Below are positions 25,533-34,083 of a stretch of DNA of 64,000 nucleotides, one piece after another. The translations under genes and the position numbers were made by a program. The stretch's first letter is position 1; each line of letters begins with the position of its first letter. This DNA is from Aneurinibacillus sp. Ricciae_BoGa-3 (GTDB lineage Bacteria; Bacillota; Bacilli; Aneurinibacillales; Aneurinibacillaceae). The notes under the pieces were generated by a model. That model saw nothing but the letters and a program-made list of their open reading frames with translations. It did no database searches and was not told the DNA's origin. The stretch covers positions 4,156,001 through 4,220,000 of the forward strand of contig NZ_CP116887.1 in the NCBI RefSeq assembly GCF_028421645.1. The letters run 5' to 3'.

Positions 25533-26205
25533 TTAAACCTTTGGTCTTTTTTTCAAATTGAATCATCAACTTGCAATAATTAAAAAATTCTTGCTTAAAG
25601 GTACTTAAATCAGTATTTGAAATCGGGATTTGAAAAATTTGTTCTCCTCTCTGATAAAAATCACATGAGATTATTTCGTTTAAATTTAAAATCAATCTTG
25701 CATCTAAAAACGGCATATACAAAAATACTTTATTTATATTTTCTTTTTCGTTTTTTATGTGTGAAAGAAGATAATTTGACCAACTCAGATTTACTATTAG
25801 ATTATTATTAAAAGTGATGACAGGTGCATGTGAATTTGGGTTAATATTTTTCAACATATCTTCAATATTATTTTGTGAAAGATGTTCCAAATCAATAGTT
25901 ATCTTACTTGCTTGTTCCATATAGTTTGTTACTTGTTTAAAATCTCTGATTACGCTCTCTAATAGCTTTTGTACATGAGTATTGATGTATCTCTTATTTT
26001 TTCTATCAGGTAAATAAGTGACAATTACATAAAATATATAACTGACTATATAAGACATACTAATATTAAAGAGTATGTTGCCCACCTTTGCTGAGAACCC
26101 GGGGATAAACTCGGGTTTGTCTGACCAAATAAATTGGGTTAATACTATGATTACTACAGCAACAATATTTCCAAGAGATATATACAGGTTATAACTTTGA
26201 AACAT
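25528..26205 (-). CDS. AT-rich membrane protein, probable moron
   Basis: The 225-residue protein has two N-terminal membrane helices (about 8-28 and 45-65) and a cytoplasmic region rich in Asn, Ile and Lys. Composition is clearly more AT-rich than the phage genes on both sides. It has its own terminator and interrupts the tail-lysis gene order. Such insertions often encode superinfection exclusion or other lysogenic traits, but no family is recognised. Confidence 0.65.
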   Translation of the reverse strand: MFQSYNLYISLGNIVAVVIIVLTQFIWSDKPEFIPGFSAKVGNILFNISMSYIVSYIFYVIVTYLPDRKNKRYINTHVQKLLESVIRDFKQVTNYMEQASKITIDLEHLSQNNIEDMLKNINPNSHAPVITFNNNLIVNLSWSNYLLSHIKNEKENINKVFLYMPFLDARLILNLNEIISCDFYQRGEQIFQIPISNTDLSTFKQEFFNYCKLMIQFEKKTKGLI

Positions 26206-26295
26206 TCCCTTCCCTCCAGTAAGATTTTTCTCCTAGTGTAACATGGAGGGTAAAGTTAAGTGGACATTTAATTGAAAAACTAAGTTGAGCAACTA

Positions 26296-26757
26296 TCATG
26301 AGATAATCTTTAGATTTATCACCTTCGCTAATTCCCCAGGCGTACACGAAAAAGCTGCAAGATTTATCCCCGCAGCTTCGTACATTCGGGCTGCTGTTTC
26401 TGAGCAATCCATTTTATCTGGTGCGTCCCGAATTGGCAGGCCGGTCAAAAGATATAACCCGTTTGAAAGCGCCTGTACCGTGTCATAGCGCGTATTCAGT
26501 TTCTCATGTAAAAATGTATCCATTGCATCCATCTGAGCAAAGGTGAGTTCACCAGAATAGCGGAATACGTCATACTCTGTTGGCGTGTAGTGGATGTGTT
26601 TCACCTGCAGTGGAACGCGCCAGTCCGTCTCAGCGATGTGCCATTCGTCAAGCACAATCGCTACGTGGGAATAGAGGGAATGCGTGACTCCCTCTATTGT
26701 ACGGCTCACCAGTGATTTTCCCTTAACAAATAAGAGGTCATAGCGCTGTAAGTTCAT
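26296..26757 (-). CDS. permuted papain-like (YiiX/NlpC-P60-type) hydrolase
   Basis: The 153-residue protein shows the permuted arrangement: YDLLFVKGKSLVSRTIEGVT, the His in SHVAIVLDEWHIAET, and later the Cys in DKMDCSETAARMYEAAG. Members of this fold hydrolyse peptidoglycan amides or acyl groups. It is located between the tail-fibre genes and the lysis module, so wall processing during entry or exit is plausible. Confidence 0.75.
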   Translation of the reverse strand: MNLQRYDLLFVKGKSLVSRTIEGVTHSLYSHVAIVLDEWHIAETDWRVPLQVKHIHYTPTEYDVFRYSGELTFAQMDAMDTFLHEKLNTRYDTVQALSNGLYLLTGLPIRDAPDKMDCSETAARMYEAAGINLAAFSCTPGELAKVINLKIIS

Positions 26758-26769
26758 ACACCTGACCTC

Positions 26770-27414
26770 CTATATGGAACCATATGCTTTTAATTTTTTT
26801 TGCAAGTAATCAGCCTGCACCTGGTTCATCAGCTGCGTGGTTGGTTTTAATGCTTTGGTGTACCTCCACTCAGTTGCTTGCATGGCTTTTTCCAGCGTCA
26901 AGGATAAAAGTGGAGCGTAATTGGCTTTAATATCGTCAATGGTGGCCTGCTGGTTTGCTGTTGGTGTTGCGCCGCTGTCTTTTATAATCATCCAGTCATA
27001 CAGCATGTGAACAGCATAAGTAAGCTCAGAAATTAAATCATACGTATCGTTTGAAAGCTGCCTTTGGAAATAGGTTTTCATATAGATGGGATCTTGCGGC
27101 ACCACCCATAGAGAACCATCAGCATTGGTTACGTACTTAACATCAATAGCTGGGCTTGCAGATGATTGATTTAGCATGATAGAGGCTTCGGTCAATCCGG
27201 TCCCGGTGAAAAGCACAGAAAACATACCTACGGATTCGTCCGGTTGGAGTGTGAGAGAAGCCTTACCGGCGCTTGTTTGTACCGTTCCGTTTGTTTCCCC
27301 AATGGTGTAAGACAGCGCGTAGTCCTTTCCGTCACTTGTTTCAGCAGTAACAATTAATGCGCTGACCTGCGTTGTAGATTCTGTGACAGAAAGAGAAATC
27401 GTTGCATCAGCCAT
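26770..27414 (-). CDS. phage tail-associated protein
   Basis: The 214-residue protein has an N-terminal beta-rich domain (about 1-90) and a helical C-terminal domain with conserved-looking QQATIDDIKANYAPLLSLTL. It directly follows the tail-fibre gene by a few bases. I know no name for it; a role in the fibre or baseplate periphery is inferred from position. Confidence 0.65.
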   Translation of the reverse strand: MADATISLSVTESTTQVSALIVTAETSDGKDYALSYTIGETNGTVQTSAGKASLTLQPDESVGMFSVLFTGTGLTEASIMLNQSSASPAIDVKYVTNADGSLWVVPQDPIYMKTYFQRQLSNDTYDLISELTYAVHMLYDWMIIKDSGATPTANQQATIDDIKANYAPLLSLTLEKAMQATEWRYTKALKPTTQLMNQVQADYLQKKLKAYGSI

Positions 27415-30054
27415 TTAACTTCCTCCTTCTTTAGTCAGCTTATCTACTTTGTCGTTCAATTCCTTCACAGCCTGGATTAAAAGAGGAACAAGGCGAGCAT
27501 AATCAACCGTTTTGTATTCCTCTCCATCGTCTATTTCGATTCCTTCCATGACCGTAATAGCTTCGGGCAGGACCTTCTCGACTTCCTGAGCCAGCACCCC
27601 GACTTGAAGTGCATTTTCTCTGGATGGATAGGCTTCGAGGTACTTCTCATTCCAACGATAATGCACGCCTTGGATTTGTTTTACTTTCTCCAGTGCGTTA
27701 TCAATCAGTACGATGTCCTTTTTTAATCGTTCATCAGAGATAGAATACGTTCCATTAAAATACCCCTGGCCTGTTCCTGTAATATAGGCTTCGGTAGTAA
27801 AGGACGAAGTCGTAGAGTTGGCACTTTGTTTGAAATACCAGCCGCCACCACCTGTACCCGGATGGTTAAGGAAGTTCGTCTCTCCTGTTCCTGCACTATG
27901 GTTCCAGGACAGATACGCACCTTGCCCCAATGAAGGGGAAACTGGTGCACCTGCCACTCCTTTAGGCACAATGTGTACCCATCCAAGATCAACGCCGTTA
28001 CCTGTCCCATCGTCTAGTGTGTTATTAGCTGTGTAAACCGTACCCCCGCCGCCTAAACGTATACCACTTTTTGCAGTAGACCAAGGGGCAATTGTTAAAA
28101 TACTACTCGTTCCGTTTGGTCCACCACCTGCCGCTCCTTGTCCACCTGTGATTAGTGAATCCCCTGCCAGTGTAATCGGGTTATAGTTGCCTACAGCCGC
28201 ACTAGGAACTAATAATACTTGTCTATTATCAGGGGCAACCGTTTTAAAGCCATCAGCTGTTCCGCTGGCAAATAGGGTTTGTTGTAGCACCTTAGCAACA
28301 ATAGTTATGTTTCCTGCTCCATTACTACCGCTAGTACCTCCAGTAGCCTGAATCCTTGCGTCATAATCATTTTGCCCGACACCAGTATGGAAGTCGATAT
28401 AAGGAGTTACGGCAGTAGTTCCTATGCTACCGATCTCTATAGAGCCGCCCTGATCTGTAGTAAGGGCAGGTGCATTAATCGCACCTAAATTACCATTGTT
28501 CCAAGCAATACCACCTTTAAAAAAGGCATTACCGTTAACAGTTCCATCATCAAGATGGTTATTTTGTGTAAATAGCGAACCGTCAATCGCCGCGTCGCCC
28601 GTTGTATTCCTTGTCGGAGCCGTATAAGCAGAAGTCGCCTGCCCGATGTCATTAAAAGCTGTAACACCAGAGTACCCAGTTGTCAATGCGGTTGATGTAC
28701 TCCCTTTTAGAACGTCATAGGAAACGGCTCCCGGAACGGCAGTCCATGTAATGTGATTGTAGTTACTTCCGCCTAGTGTTGCGTTTCCGTTTGCGATGGT
28801 GGTAGCAGGAGAAACATTTGTCGTCCTTCCGTTTCGATCTTTTGCCACAATGTAGTAGGTATAGGAAGTCGTGCCAGTTGTTCCCGACGCTGTTACCGTT
28901 GGAGCAGCCGGATCTACAAGGGCCTGTACCCGAGCACCTCCGCCGAGTTGGTGTAGTCCGTAGGTCGGGGTAATACCAAGCCCCATGTTTCCGGTGCCAT
29001 CATCAAGCACATTATATGGAGTAGATAGTTTTCCATTAACTTTCATAAACCTATTCGATAAATCCGTTACACCAGTTACCGCGGTTGCAGAAGTAACCAC
29101 TTTCGCAATACGCATTGAATTTGCCGTTACAGCAGGCGTAGTCGCTCCGTTTGCTACTCCAATGTAATTTAATCCACCAGCATTACTAAGGTCAATATAG
29201 GTGTCCGAAGAAGCAGCATAGGTATGCGAATCATTGCCCGTAGTTACACGCTTTCCTAAAACATATGCCAATCCAGCAGGAGTTGTTGTCGTAAGATTGG
29301 AACTTGTAGTAGGCAGTAAGCCGGATACAACCAAATCATTCCAAATATCAGCGAACTTAGAGAAAACCTCCTCACCAGCAATGTTGCCGTTTGAATCACG
29401 TACAGGAATTGTACTGGGTGTATTAGTTATACTTAGGTTTAATCCGTGTACTAGATCTGCGTCCAATCCACTACCAGAACCATCAACTGTTTTGATTTTC
29501 GCTAGTACATCACTTGCTGTATAACTGGATGCCGGGAGTGCATTATCGGCCTTGGTTCCTTGCGCAGCAGTAGCAGCGCCTATTTGCGCAGGTGTAACGT
29601 TATGCGGATTGCTTGTATTGTTGATATGGTTATTTGCTGCTGTCAGTGTCGTTGGAGGTGCATCATACCAGTTAGTTGTGCCGAGAATGGCTTTAATTCG
29701 GTTCGTGAACCACGAAAGCCAATTGGTCAGTGTGCCCGTTAACCCGCTTGGTGCTTGTGCCGGATCAGCTGTGCGTTCGCCAATGTTGGTATCCCCAACG
29801 GCCCCCGCTGCATTACTCAACTTTTGATCCGCATATTGTTTTGTTACGGCATGCATTGCCTCTGTCGGATCCGCGCTTAGTGTCAGAGGTCCGGTCATCG
29901 CCCCGCCAGTTGCAGGAATAGCTCCCGCTGCTTGCTGTTGAGCATCATGGAGTTTTGTGTCGATAATATCCATGTTTCCATTCACAACGCTTATATCAGC
30001 TGTCTCTGTATCTAATGGCTTTTTTAATCCAATATTAGGTGTTAAATCTGGCAT
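27415..30054 (-). CDS. tail fibre with C-terminal intramolecular chaperone (Peptidase_S74)
   Basis: The 879-residue protein begins MPDLTPNIGLKKPLDTETAD, a fibre N-terminus, then has repeated DDGTGN motifs in a long beta-rich shaft with a fibronectin-like insert near 390-480. It ends in an S74 autocleaving chaperone: SDERLKKDIVLIDNALEKV, then GVLAQEVEKVLPEAI. The chaperone trimerises the fibre and is usually cut off. The start at 30054 overlaps the upstream stop in an ATGA. It is likely the receptor-binding protein. Confidence 0.88.
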   Translation of the reverse strand: MPDLTPNIGLKKPLDTETADISVVNGNMDIIDTKLHDAQQQAAGAIPATGGAMTGPLTLSADPTEAMHAVTKQYADQKLSNAAGAVGDTNIGERTADPAQAPSGLTGTLTNWLSWFTNRIKAILGTTNWYDAPPTTLTAANNHINNTSNPHNVTPAQIGAATAAQGTKADNALPASSYTASDVLAKIKTVDGSGSGLDADLVHGLNLSITNTPSTIPVRDSNGNIAGEEVFSKFADIWNDLVVSGLLPTTSSNLTTTTPAGLAYVLGKRVTTGNDSHTYAASSDTYIDLSNAGGLNYIGVANGATTPAVTANSMRIAKVVTSATAVTGVTDLSNRFMKVNGKLSTPYNVLDDGTGNMGLGITPTYGLHQLGGGARVQALVDPAAPTVTASGTTGTTSYTYYIVAKDRNGRTTNVSPATTIANGNATLGGSNYNHITWTAVPGAVSYDVLKGSTSTALTTGYSGVTAFNDIGQATSAYTAPTRNTTGDAAIDGSLFTQNNHLDDGTVNGNAFFKGGIAWNNGNLGAINAPALTTDQGGSIEIGSIGTTAVTPYIDFHTGVGQNDYDARIQATGGTSGSNGAGNITIVAKVLQQTLFASGTADGFKTVAPDNRQVLLVPSAAVGNYNPITLAGDSLITGGQGAAGGGPNGTSSILTIAPWSTAKSGIRLGGGGTVYTANNTLDDGTGNGVDLGWVHIVPKGVAGAPVSPSLGQGAYLSWNHSAGTGETNFLNHPGTGGGGWYFKQSANSTTSSFTTEAYITGTGQGYFNGTYSISDERLKKDIVLIDNALEKVKQIQGVHYRWNEKYLEAYPSRENALQVGVLAQEVEKVLPEAITVMEGIEIDDGEEYKTVDYARLVPLLIQAVKELNDKVDKLTKEGGS

Positions 30055-30632
30055 CAGCTCCAACTCCTTGTTTTCACGTCATTCCATGTGTAATTTTTTA
30101 AATTGCCCCATGTGGTAGCTTTTACTTCGCTCCAAACGGTGTATGTGAATGCAAAATCCATTACAAGATGAGCTTGCTTAATTTCCTGAAGTGTCTTTTT
30201 TAAATCATCTAGGTTTGGGGGAATACCTCGTGTCCCGGTAAACTTTACAACGAAACGATACTCAGCCGGGTACTCAATCACTTGCACCTCTCCATTGCTG
30301 TATGCCTCAGCAACGGACTGGATTAATGCTGGAGTTGTTGTCCCTGACCCCCTCGTTTTACCCAAGATACGAGCCTGTCGGTTTGCATCGGGCAGTCCAT
30401 TTTGTGAGTTAAGCCCAACAAAAATCTCCCACCTTTGAAGCAGCGCATAGGCAGAACGAGCAAAGATTTCGTCAAAGGCCTGTTCAATCATGGTTTCGTT
30501 GTTTTCAAAAACTTTACCGAGAACAGAAAGCTTTTTTCGTAGGGTTGTATCATTTGTGGTATCCCCAAAGTAATCAGGCACATCTGGCCAAAGGGTGCGA
30601 ATATAATCAAGCATGCTTATATTTTCATCCAT
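30054..30632 (-). CDS. XkdU/YmfQ-like baseplate protein (DUF2313)
   Basis: The 192-residue protein matches the phage tail family YmfQ: DYIRTLWPDVPDYFGDT, ARSAYALLQRWEIFVGL and a C-terminal WSEVKATTWGNLKNYTWNDV. In PBSX the equivalent xkdU follows the baseplate J gene, as here. Confidence 0.85.
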   Translation of the reverse strand: MDENISMLDYIRTLWPDVPDYFGDTTNDTTLRKKLSVLGKVFENNETMIEQAFDEIFARSAYALLQRWEIFVGLNSQNGLPDANRQARILGKTRGSGTTTPALIQSVAEAYSNGEVQVIEYPAEYRFVVKFTGTRGIPPNLDDLKKTLQEIKQAHLVMDFAFTYTVWSEVKATTWGNLKNYTWNDVKTRSWS

Positions 30633-30636
30633 GCAG

Positions 30637-31719
30637 CTAAGTCCCCTTTGTTAACGTGATATGGCCTAATTCTGCGATTTGATCCTGAGTAAGAACCAGA
30701 TTTTGAGTGGGAGCAGTAAGCGTCATATCCTTAATCTCAGGTATATCCATGACAATATTGTAAATTTGAGAAACGCGCACCGTTCCACCAACACCCACAC
30801 TCGTAATATATTTCTGAATGGCATCCGTAATCGTTTGTTCAAGCGGAGAAACAGAGTCTGTCCAATAGGTGAGTGTAATATCTACCACCACAGCTTGCGG
30901 ACCTCTTACAAGGACATCCGCACAGGTCGGTTTTTTTGTGTTTACATAATTTTGAACGGAAGTAATGAGGTCGCTGGATGGCAGCCCATTAGCTGACAAA
31001 ATGACGACATCAGTGGTGCCAGGACCCCGGGCCAACTCAATACAATTTGCTGATTCTACACCGGAAACTTGTTTTGCCCAGCGGATATAGTCACTTATGC
31101 TGCCTCCGTTTTCCGGATGCTGAATATCTTCAATATATCGAGCACGCAGCTCATCGTCTGTTTCCGTATTGGCACCTCCTGATAGACCTGGAGAAGCGAC
31201 AACAATGGATTCAACCCCCATGATAGCGACGCCCGATTGAATCAAAGAGGTGTTTGTTACCAAGTTTCCCGCTGCACCAATATCAGAAGCCGTTACATTT
31301 ACCGTGACGCTTTGCTGTCCGTTTACCATTGTTACATCCTGTGAAGTTTCTACTGAAACTGTTCGATCAACAGTGGAAAAAACGGTTCCTGCAGGTACCA
31401 AAATATCAAAAGGCGCCGGAGTTGACCGTGATAATGTCAAACTTCCCGACGCCTGTGTTCCAATTTTCCTTGTAAGACCACGTTCCATGACCCGACGATC
31501 TAGGTAACTATCCGTTAATTCATCGCTATCCGCAAAGAAAAGATTAAGCAGTCTTTCCAACATATACTGCTGATCTGAACCTAATTTCGCAACCAATTCC
31601 CAAAAAGTGCGGTTTGAGGATCCGGATGACCAATCGGTAACAGGAGTTCCGGCATCTGTCAGGTACTGTAGAATATCAGCCGTAATGTCATCCGCCGTTT
31701 TGAATTGAAAGTCCGGCAT
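30637..31719 (-). CDS. baseplate J-like protein (XkdT-type)
   Basis: The 360-residue protein has the Mu gp47/P2 J signatures: GLTRKIGTQASGSLTLSRST, VPAGTVFSTVDRTVSVETSQ, and GGANTETDDELRARYIEDIQ. It forms the baseplate wedge. It overlaps the gp25-like gene by 32 bp. Confidence 0.93.
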   Translation of the reverse strand: MPDFQFKTADDITADILQYLTDAGTPVTDWSSGSSNRTFWELVAKLGSDQQYMLERLLNLFFADSDELTDSYLDRRVMERGLTRKIGTQASGSLTLSRSTPAPFDILVPAGTVFSTVDRTVSVETSQDVTMVNGQQSVTVNVTASDIGAAGNLVTNTSLIQSGVAIMGVESIVVASPGLSGGANTETDDELRARYIEDIQHPENGGSISDYIRWAKQVSGVESANCIELARGPGTTDVVILSANGLPSSDLITSVQNYVNTKKPTCADVLVRGPQAVVVDITLTYWTDSVSPLEQTITDAIQKYITSVGVGGTVRVSQIYNIVMDIPEIKDMTLTAPTQNLVLTQDQIAELGHITLTKGT

Positions 31720-32095
31720 CGGTTATCCCTCCTTGCAGTGTATTGGTTCCCCCATTGGCGTATTGATAAATGATAGAAAAAAAGGCCTTTCTTTGTTCAT
31801 TTAAAAGGACCACATGCACAGATATCACTTGTATGCGTACCTCATAAGAAAGACAATCCTGCATCTTTTGCTGTGCATCTGCTGCCCAAGCAGGGGTCAT
31901 GGGATCGCTCAGAATATCGTAAACGCCATTTCCATAGGTATCATCATAAAAGAGGGAACCTAACGGCGTCATGATCCTTCTAATAACGGCTTGATCCACA
32001 TTATCCGTATCCGCAATCAGCACGTAGTCTCCCTGATTAGAAGTACTTAGGTCATCGGTTAATAAAAAATCGGTTCCCGCCCAATCATCCTCCAT
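31688..32095 (-). CDS. baseplate gp25/XkdS-like protein
   Basis: The 135-residue protein carries RRIMTPLGSLFYDDTYGNGV and ILSDPMTPAWAADAQQKM, typical of the GPW/gp25 (XkdS) baseplate family, which couples sheath contraction to the baseplate. Confidence 0.85.
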   Translation of the reverse strand: MEDDWAGTDFLLTDDLSTSNQGDYVLIADTDNVDQAVIRRIMTPLGSLFYDDTYGNGVYDILSDPMTPAWAADAQQKMQDCLSYEVRIQVISVHVVLLNEQRKAFFSIIYQYANGGTNTLQGGITDAGLSIQNGG

Positions 32096-32106
32096 TTCTA
32101 TTCACC

Positions 32107-33162
32107 TCACATTGTTTTAGCATTTGTGTTGTATAGATCCTGGCGGTACTGCTCCGCGGTGTCCGGCCGCAGATTTGTAATTTCGGTTTCTGATGTCGCT
32201 CCGGATTTTGAAATGTTATGCGTCACATGGTCAATGTAATAAAGACCGTTAAACCGTCCTGTACCCTCGGTAGTAACTTTTTTCTCTGCAATGAGCTCCG
32301 GGATCATAACACTGGTGACATTAGCGGTCACCACGTCGCGACTCCATTCTTTTAGTCTCTGATCCGCTATATTCTTCGCAGCCGCCGGCGTCTTTGCTTT
32401 GGAATCGTAAACAACGCGCTCCTTAACCTGGCCTAGACTCTTAGACAATGCCTTGTTTTCAGAGCTTGCCTGAATAAGCTTTTTCTTTAACCAGTGCTTC
32501 ACCGTAACTTTCGTGATGACCCCCACAGAACTGTCATCATAATCAATCTTGCAATTAATCCGACCAGCAACCCGGCTAAATGTTGCAACAGATGTTTCAT
32601 CACTGACCTGACGAGGGCCGAAATAAAGATTTTTGTTTTTATCCACATAACAAATAAAGCCCTCGCGATCTGCGAGCGCCTGTAGGACATCCCATTCTTT
32701 TTTATCTACGATCAGCTGTTGATCTAAATCTGCCTCGCCCATCTGGCCAACGAATTTAAGGCCATACTTCTTCGCGAAATATTGTGCTACCTGACCGGAC
32801 TTTTGATTTTTGAATGCCATTGTGTTCTGCGTATCTATCATTCGTGAAGCATAGTCTCGCCCTACTAACTGAACGACATTTGGGTTGCCAAAATTCGGTT
32901 TAACCCCATCCACTTTACCGGTGAACACATGGGTCAGTTCTGTTTTGCTCCACTGATTCGGATCCTTAACGTATCCTAGATAAATTTTTACTTCGTGCTC
33001 TTTTCGAAACCAATCCGAAAGCATTGCACTGTTGTCGAAAGTGGCTTCAAAGGAATCTGCTGCCATATAAAGATTATTTTCAACCTGCAATGTCTGCAGC
33101 TCTGACCAACGCACATCAACCCCAGCCACTTCCACAATGGCCCTTGGATTCTCATAACTCAT
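32107..33162 (-). CDS. late control D / XkdQ-like tail hub protein
   Basis: The 351-residue protein matches the gp27-like hub family: VEVAGVDVRWSELQTLQVEN, HVFTGKVDGVKPNFGNPN, and QLVGRDYASRMIDTQNT. It forms the central baseplate hub on which the spike sits. Order LysM protein, hub, gp25, J agrees with PBSX. Confidence 0.9.
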   Translation of the reverse strand: MSYENPRAIVEVAGVDVRWSELQTLQVENNLYMAADSFEATFDNSAMLSDWFRKEHEVKIYLGYVKDPNQWSKTELTHVFTGKVDGVKPNFGNPNVVQLVGRDYASRMIDTQNTMAFKNQKSGQVAQYFAKKYGLKFVGQMGEADLDQQLIVDKKEWDVLQALADREGFICYVDKNKNLYFGPRQVSDETSVATFSRVAGRINCKIDYDDSSVGVITKVTVKHWLKKKLIQASSENKALSKSLGQVKERVVYDSKAKTPAAAKNIADQRLKEWSRDVVTANVTSVMIPELIAEKKVTTEGTGRFNGLYYIDHVTHNISKSGATSETEITNLRPDTAEQYRQDLYNTNAKTM

Positions 33163-33174
33163 TTTTTCACCTCA

Positions 33175-33750
33175 CTATGGCAGCTTTATAATCTTTCCTG
33201 TCGGTATTTTACGAGGATTTACGATGCCGTTTAACTTTGCGAGGGTCTGCCAGGTGGTATGATACCGTTTAGCAAGCAAGGAAAGGGTTTCTCCTTGTTT
33301 AATCTGAACCGTTTTTGGTTTAGTAATGGCCTTTTTAACAGCTGTTGGCGTTTTAGGCTTAATCACATTATTCGCCGTTCCCGCCGTATGCTGTACAGGA
33401 TCCATTAAATCCTCAACCAACTGAATGGAGTAGCGGATGTAATCAAAACGCCGGACTTTTTTGTCAAAGTTTTTAATTCGAACCATTGTGTTTAACGGAC
33501 CATAGGTAAAATGGAGCCGAGTCCCTTTGTGCATCTCCAATTGGATCCCCGTAGCATAAGCCATCGCGCTATCCCCCACCAACGCGCCGTCCCAGCTAAT
33601 GGTTTTCTCCCCTTTGCCCATGTCCTGGTACTTAGGGGGAGCGCCCGGAATATCCAGCTTGGCCACTTCCCGACTATCATTGATGTCTATTTCACGCTCT
33701 GGAGACAGAGGAAACACGAAAATACCAACTTTGCAGACAACAGAAGCCAT
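33175..33750 (-). CDS. LysM-domain tail protein (XkdP-like)
   Basis: The 191-residue protein has an N-terminal baseplate part (PLSPEREIDINDSREVAKLD, DMGKGEKTISWDGALVG) and a C-terminal LysM (VQIKQGETLSLLAKRYHTTW, then LAKLNGI). XkdP-type proteins link the tape-measure end to the hub; LysM may touch peptidoglycan. Confidence 0.9.
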   Translation of the reverse strand: MASVVCKVGIFVFPLSPEREIDINDSREVAKLDIPGAPPKYQDMGKGEKTISWDGALVGDSAMAYATGIQLEMHKGTRLHFTYGPLNTMVRIKNFDKKVRRFDYIRYSIQLVEDLMDPVQHTAGTANNVIKPKTPTAVKKAITKPKTVQIKQGETLSLLAKRYHTTWQTLAKLNGIVNPRKIPTGKIIKLP

Positions 33751-33760
33751 CTATTTCACC

Positions 33761-34078
33761 TCACAATCGAGCCACTACTATTGGCCGGTGAATGTCGCCG
33801 TTTAAGAAGGTCAGCAAGACTTCATCACCGACTTTTAGCGTACTAAATTTGATTTTTTCGGCTTTTAAACTCTCAATAGTGCCGGATTCACTACTGACCG
33901 TACCAATTTGAACGTTCTGAAGCGTTACATTACTCAACTCCACATCTGTTTGGTAAAGCAAGTGGGTACTTATCGGGCACCAGTCCGTTTCAAAATTAAA
34001 AAGAGGAATCGCTACCTTCGCTTCTGCTGAATCAACATTAAGCGACGTAAGGATTCCTGCTTGAGGGAATGTACTCAT
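33761..34078 (-). CDS. XkdR-like (DUF2577-type) baseplate protein
   Basis: The 105-residue protein has an OB-like beta pattern, STFPQAGILTSLNVDSAEAK then KVGDEVLLTFLNGDIHRPIV, in the position of xkdR. ATG 34078 follows GGGAG, though spacing is long; the frame opens at 34096 inside the tape-measure stop region. The family call rests partly on position. Confidence 0.7.
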   Translation of the reverse strand: MSTFPQAGILTSLNVDSAEAKVAIPLFNFETDWCPISTHLLYQTDVELSNVTLQNVQIGTVSSESGTIESLKAEKIKFSTLKVGDEVLLTFLNGDIHRPIVVARL

Positions 34079-34083
34079 TTTTA

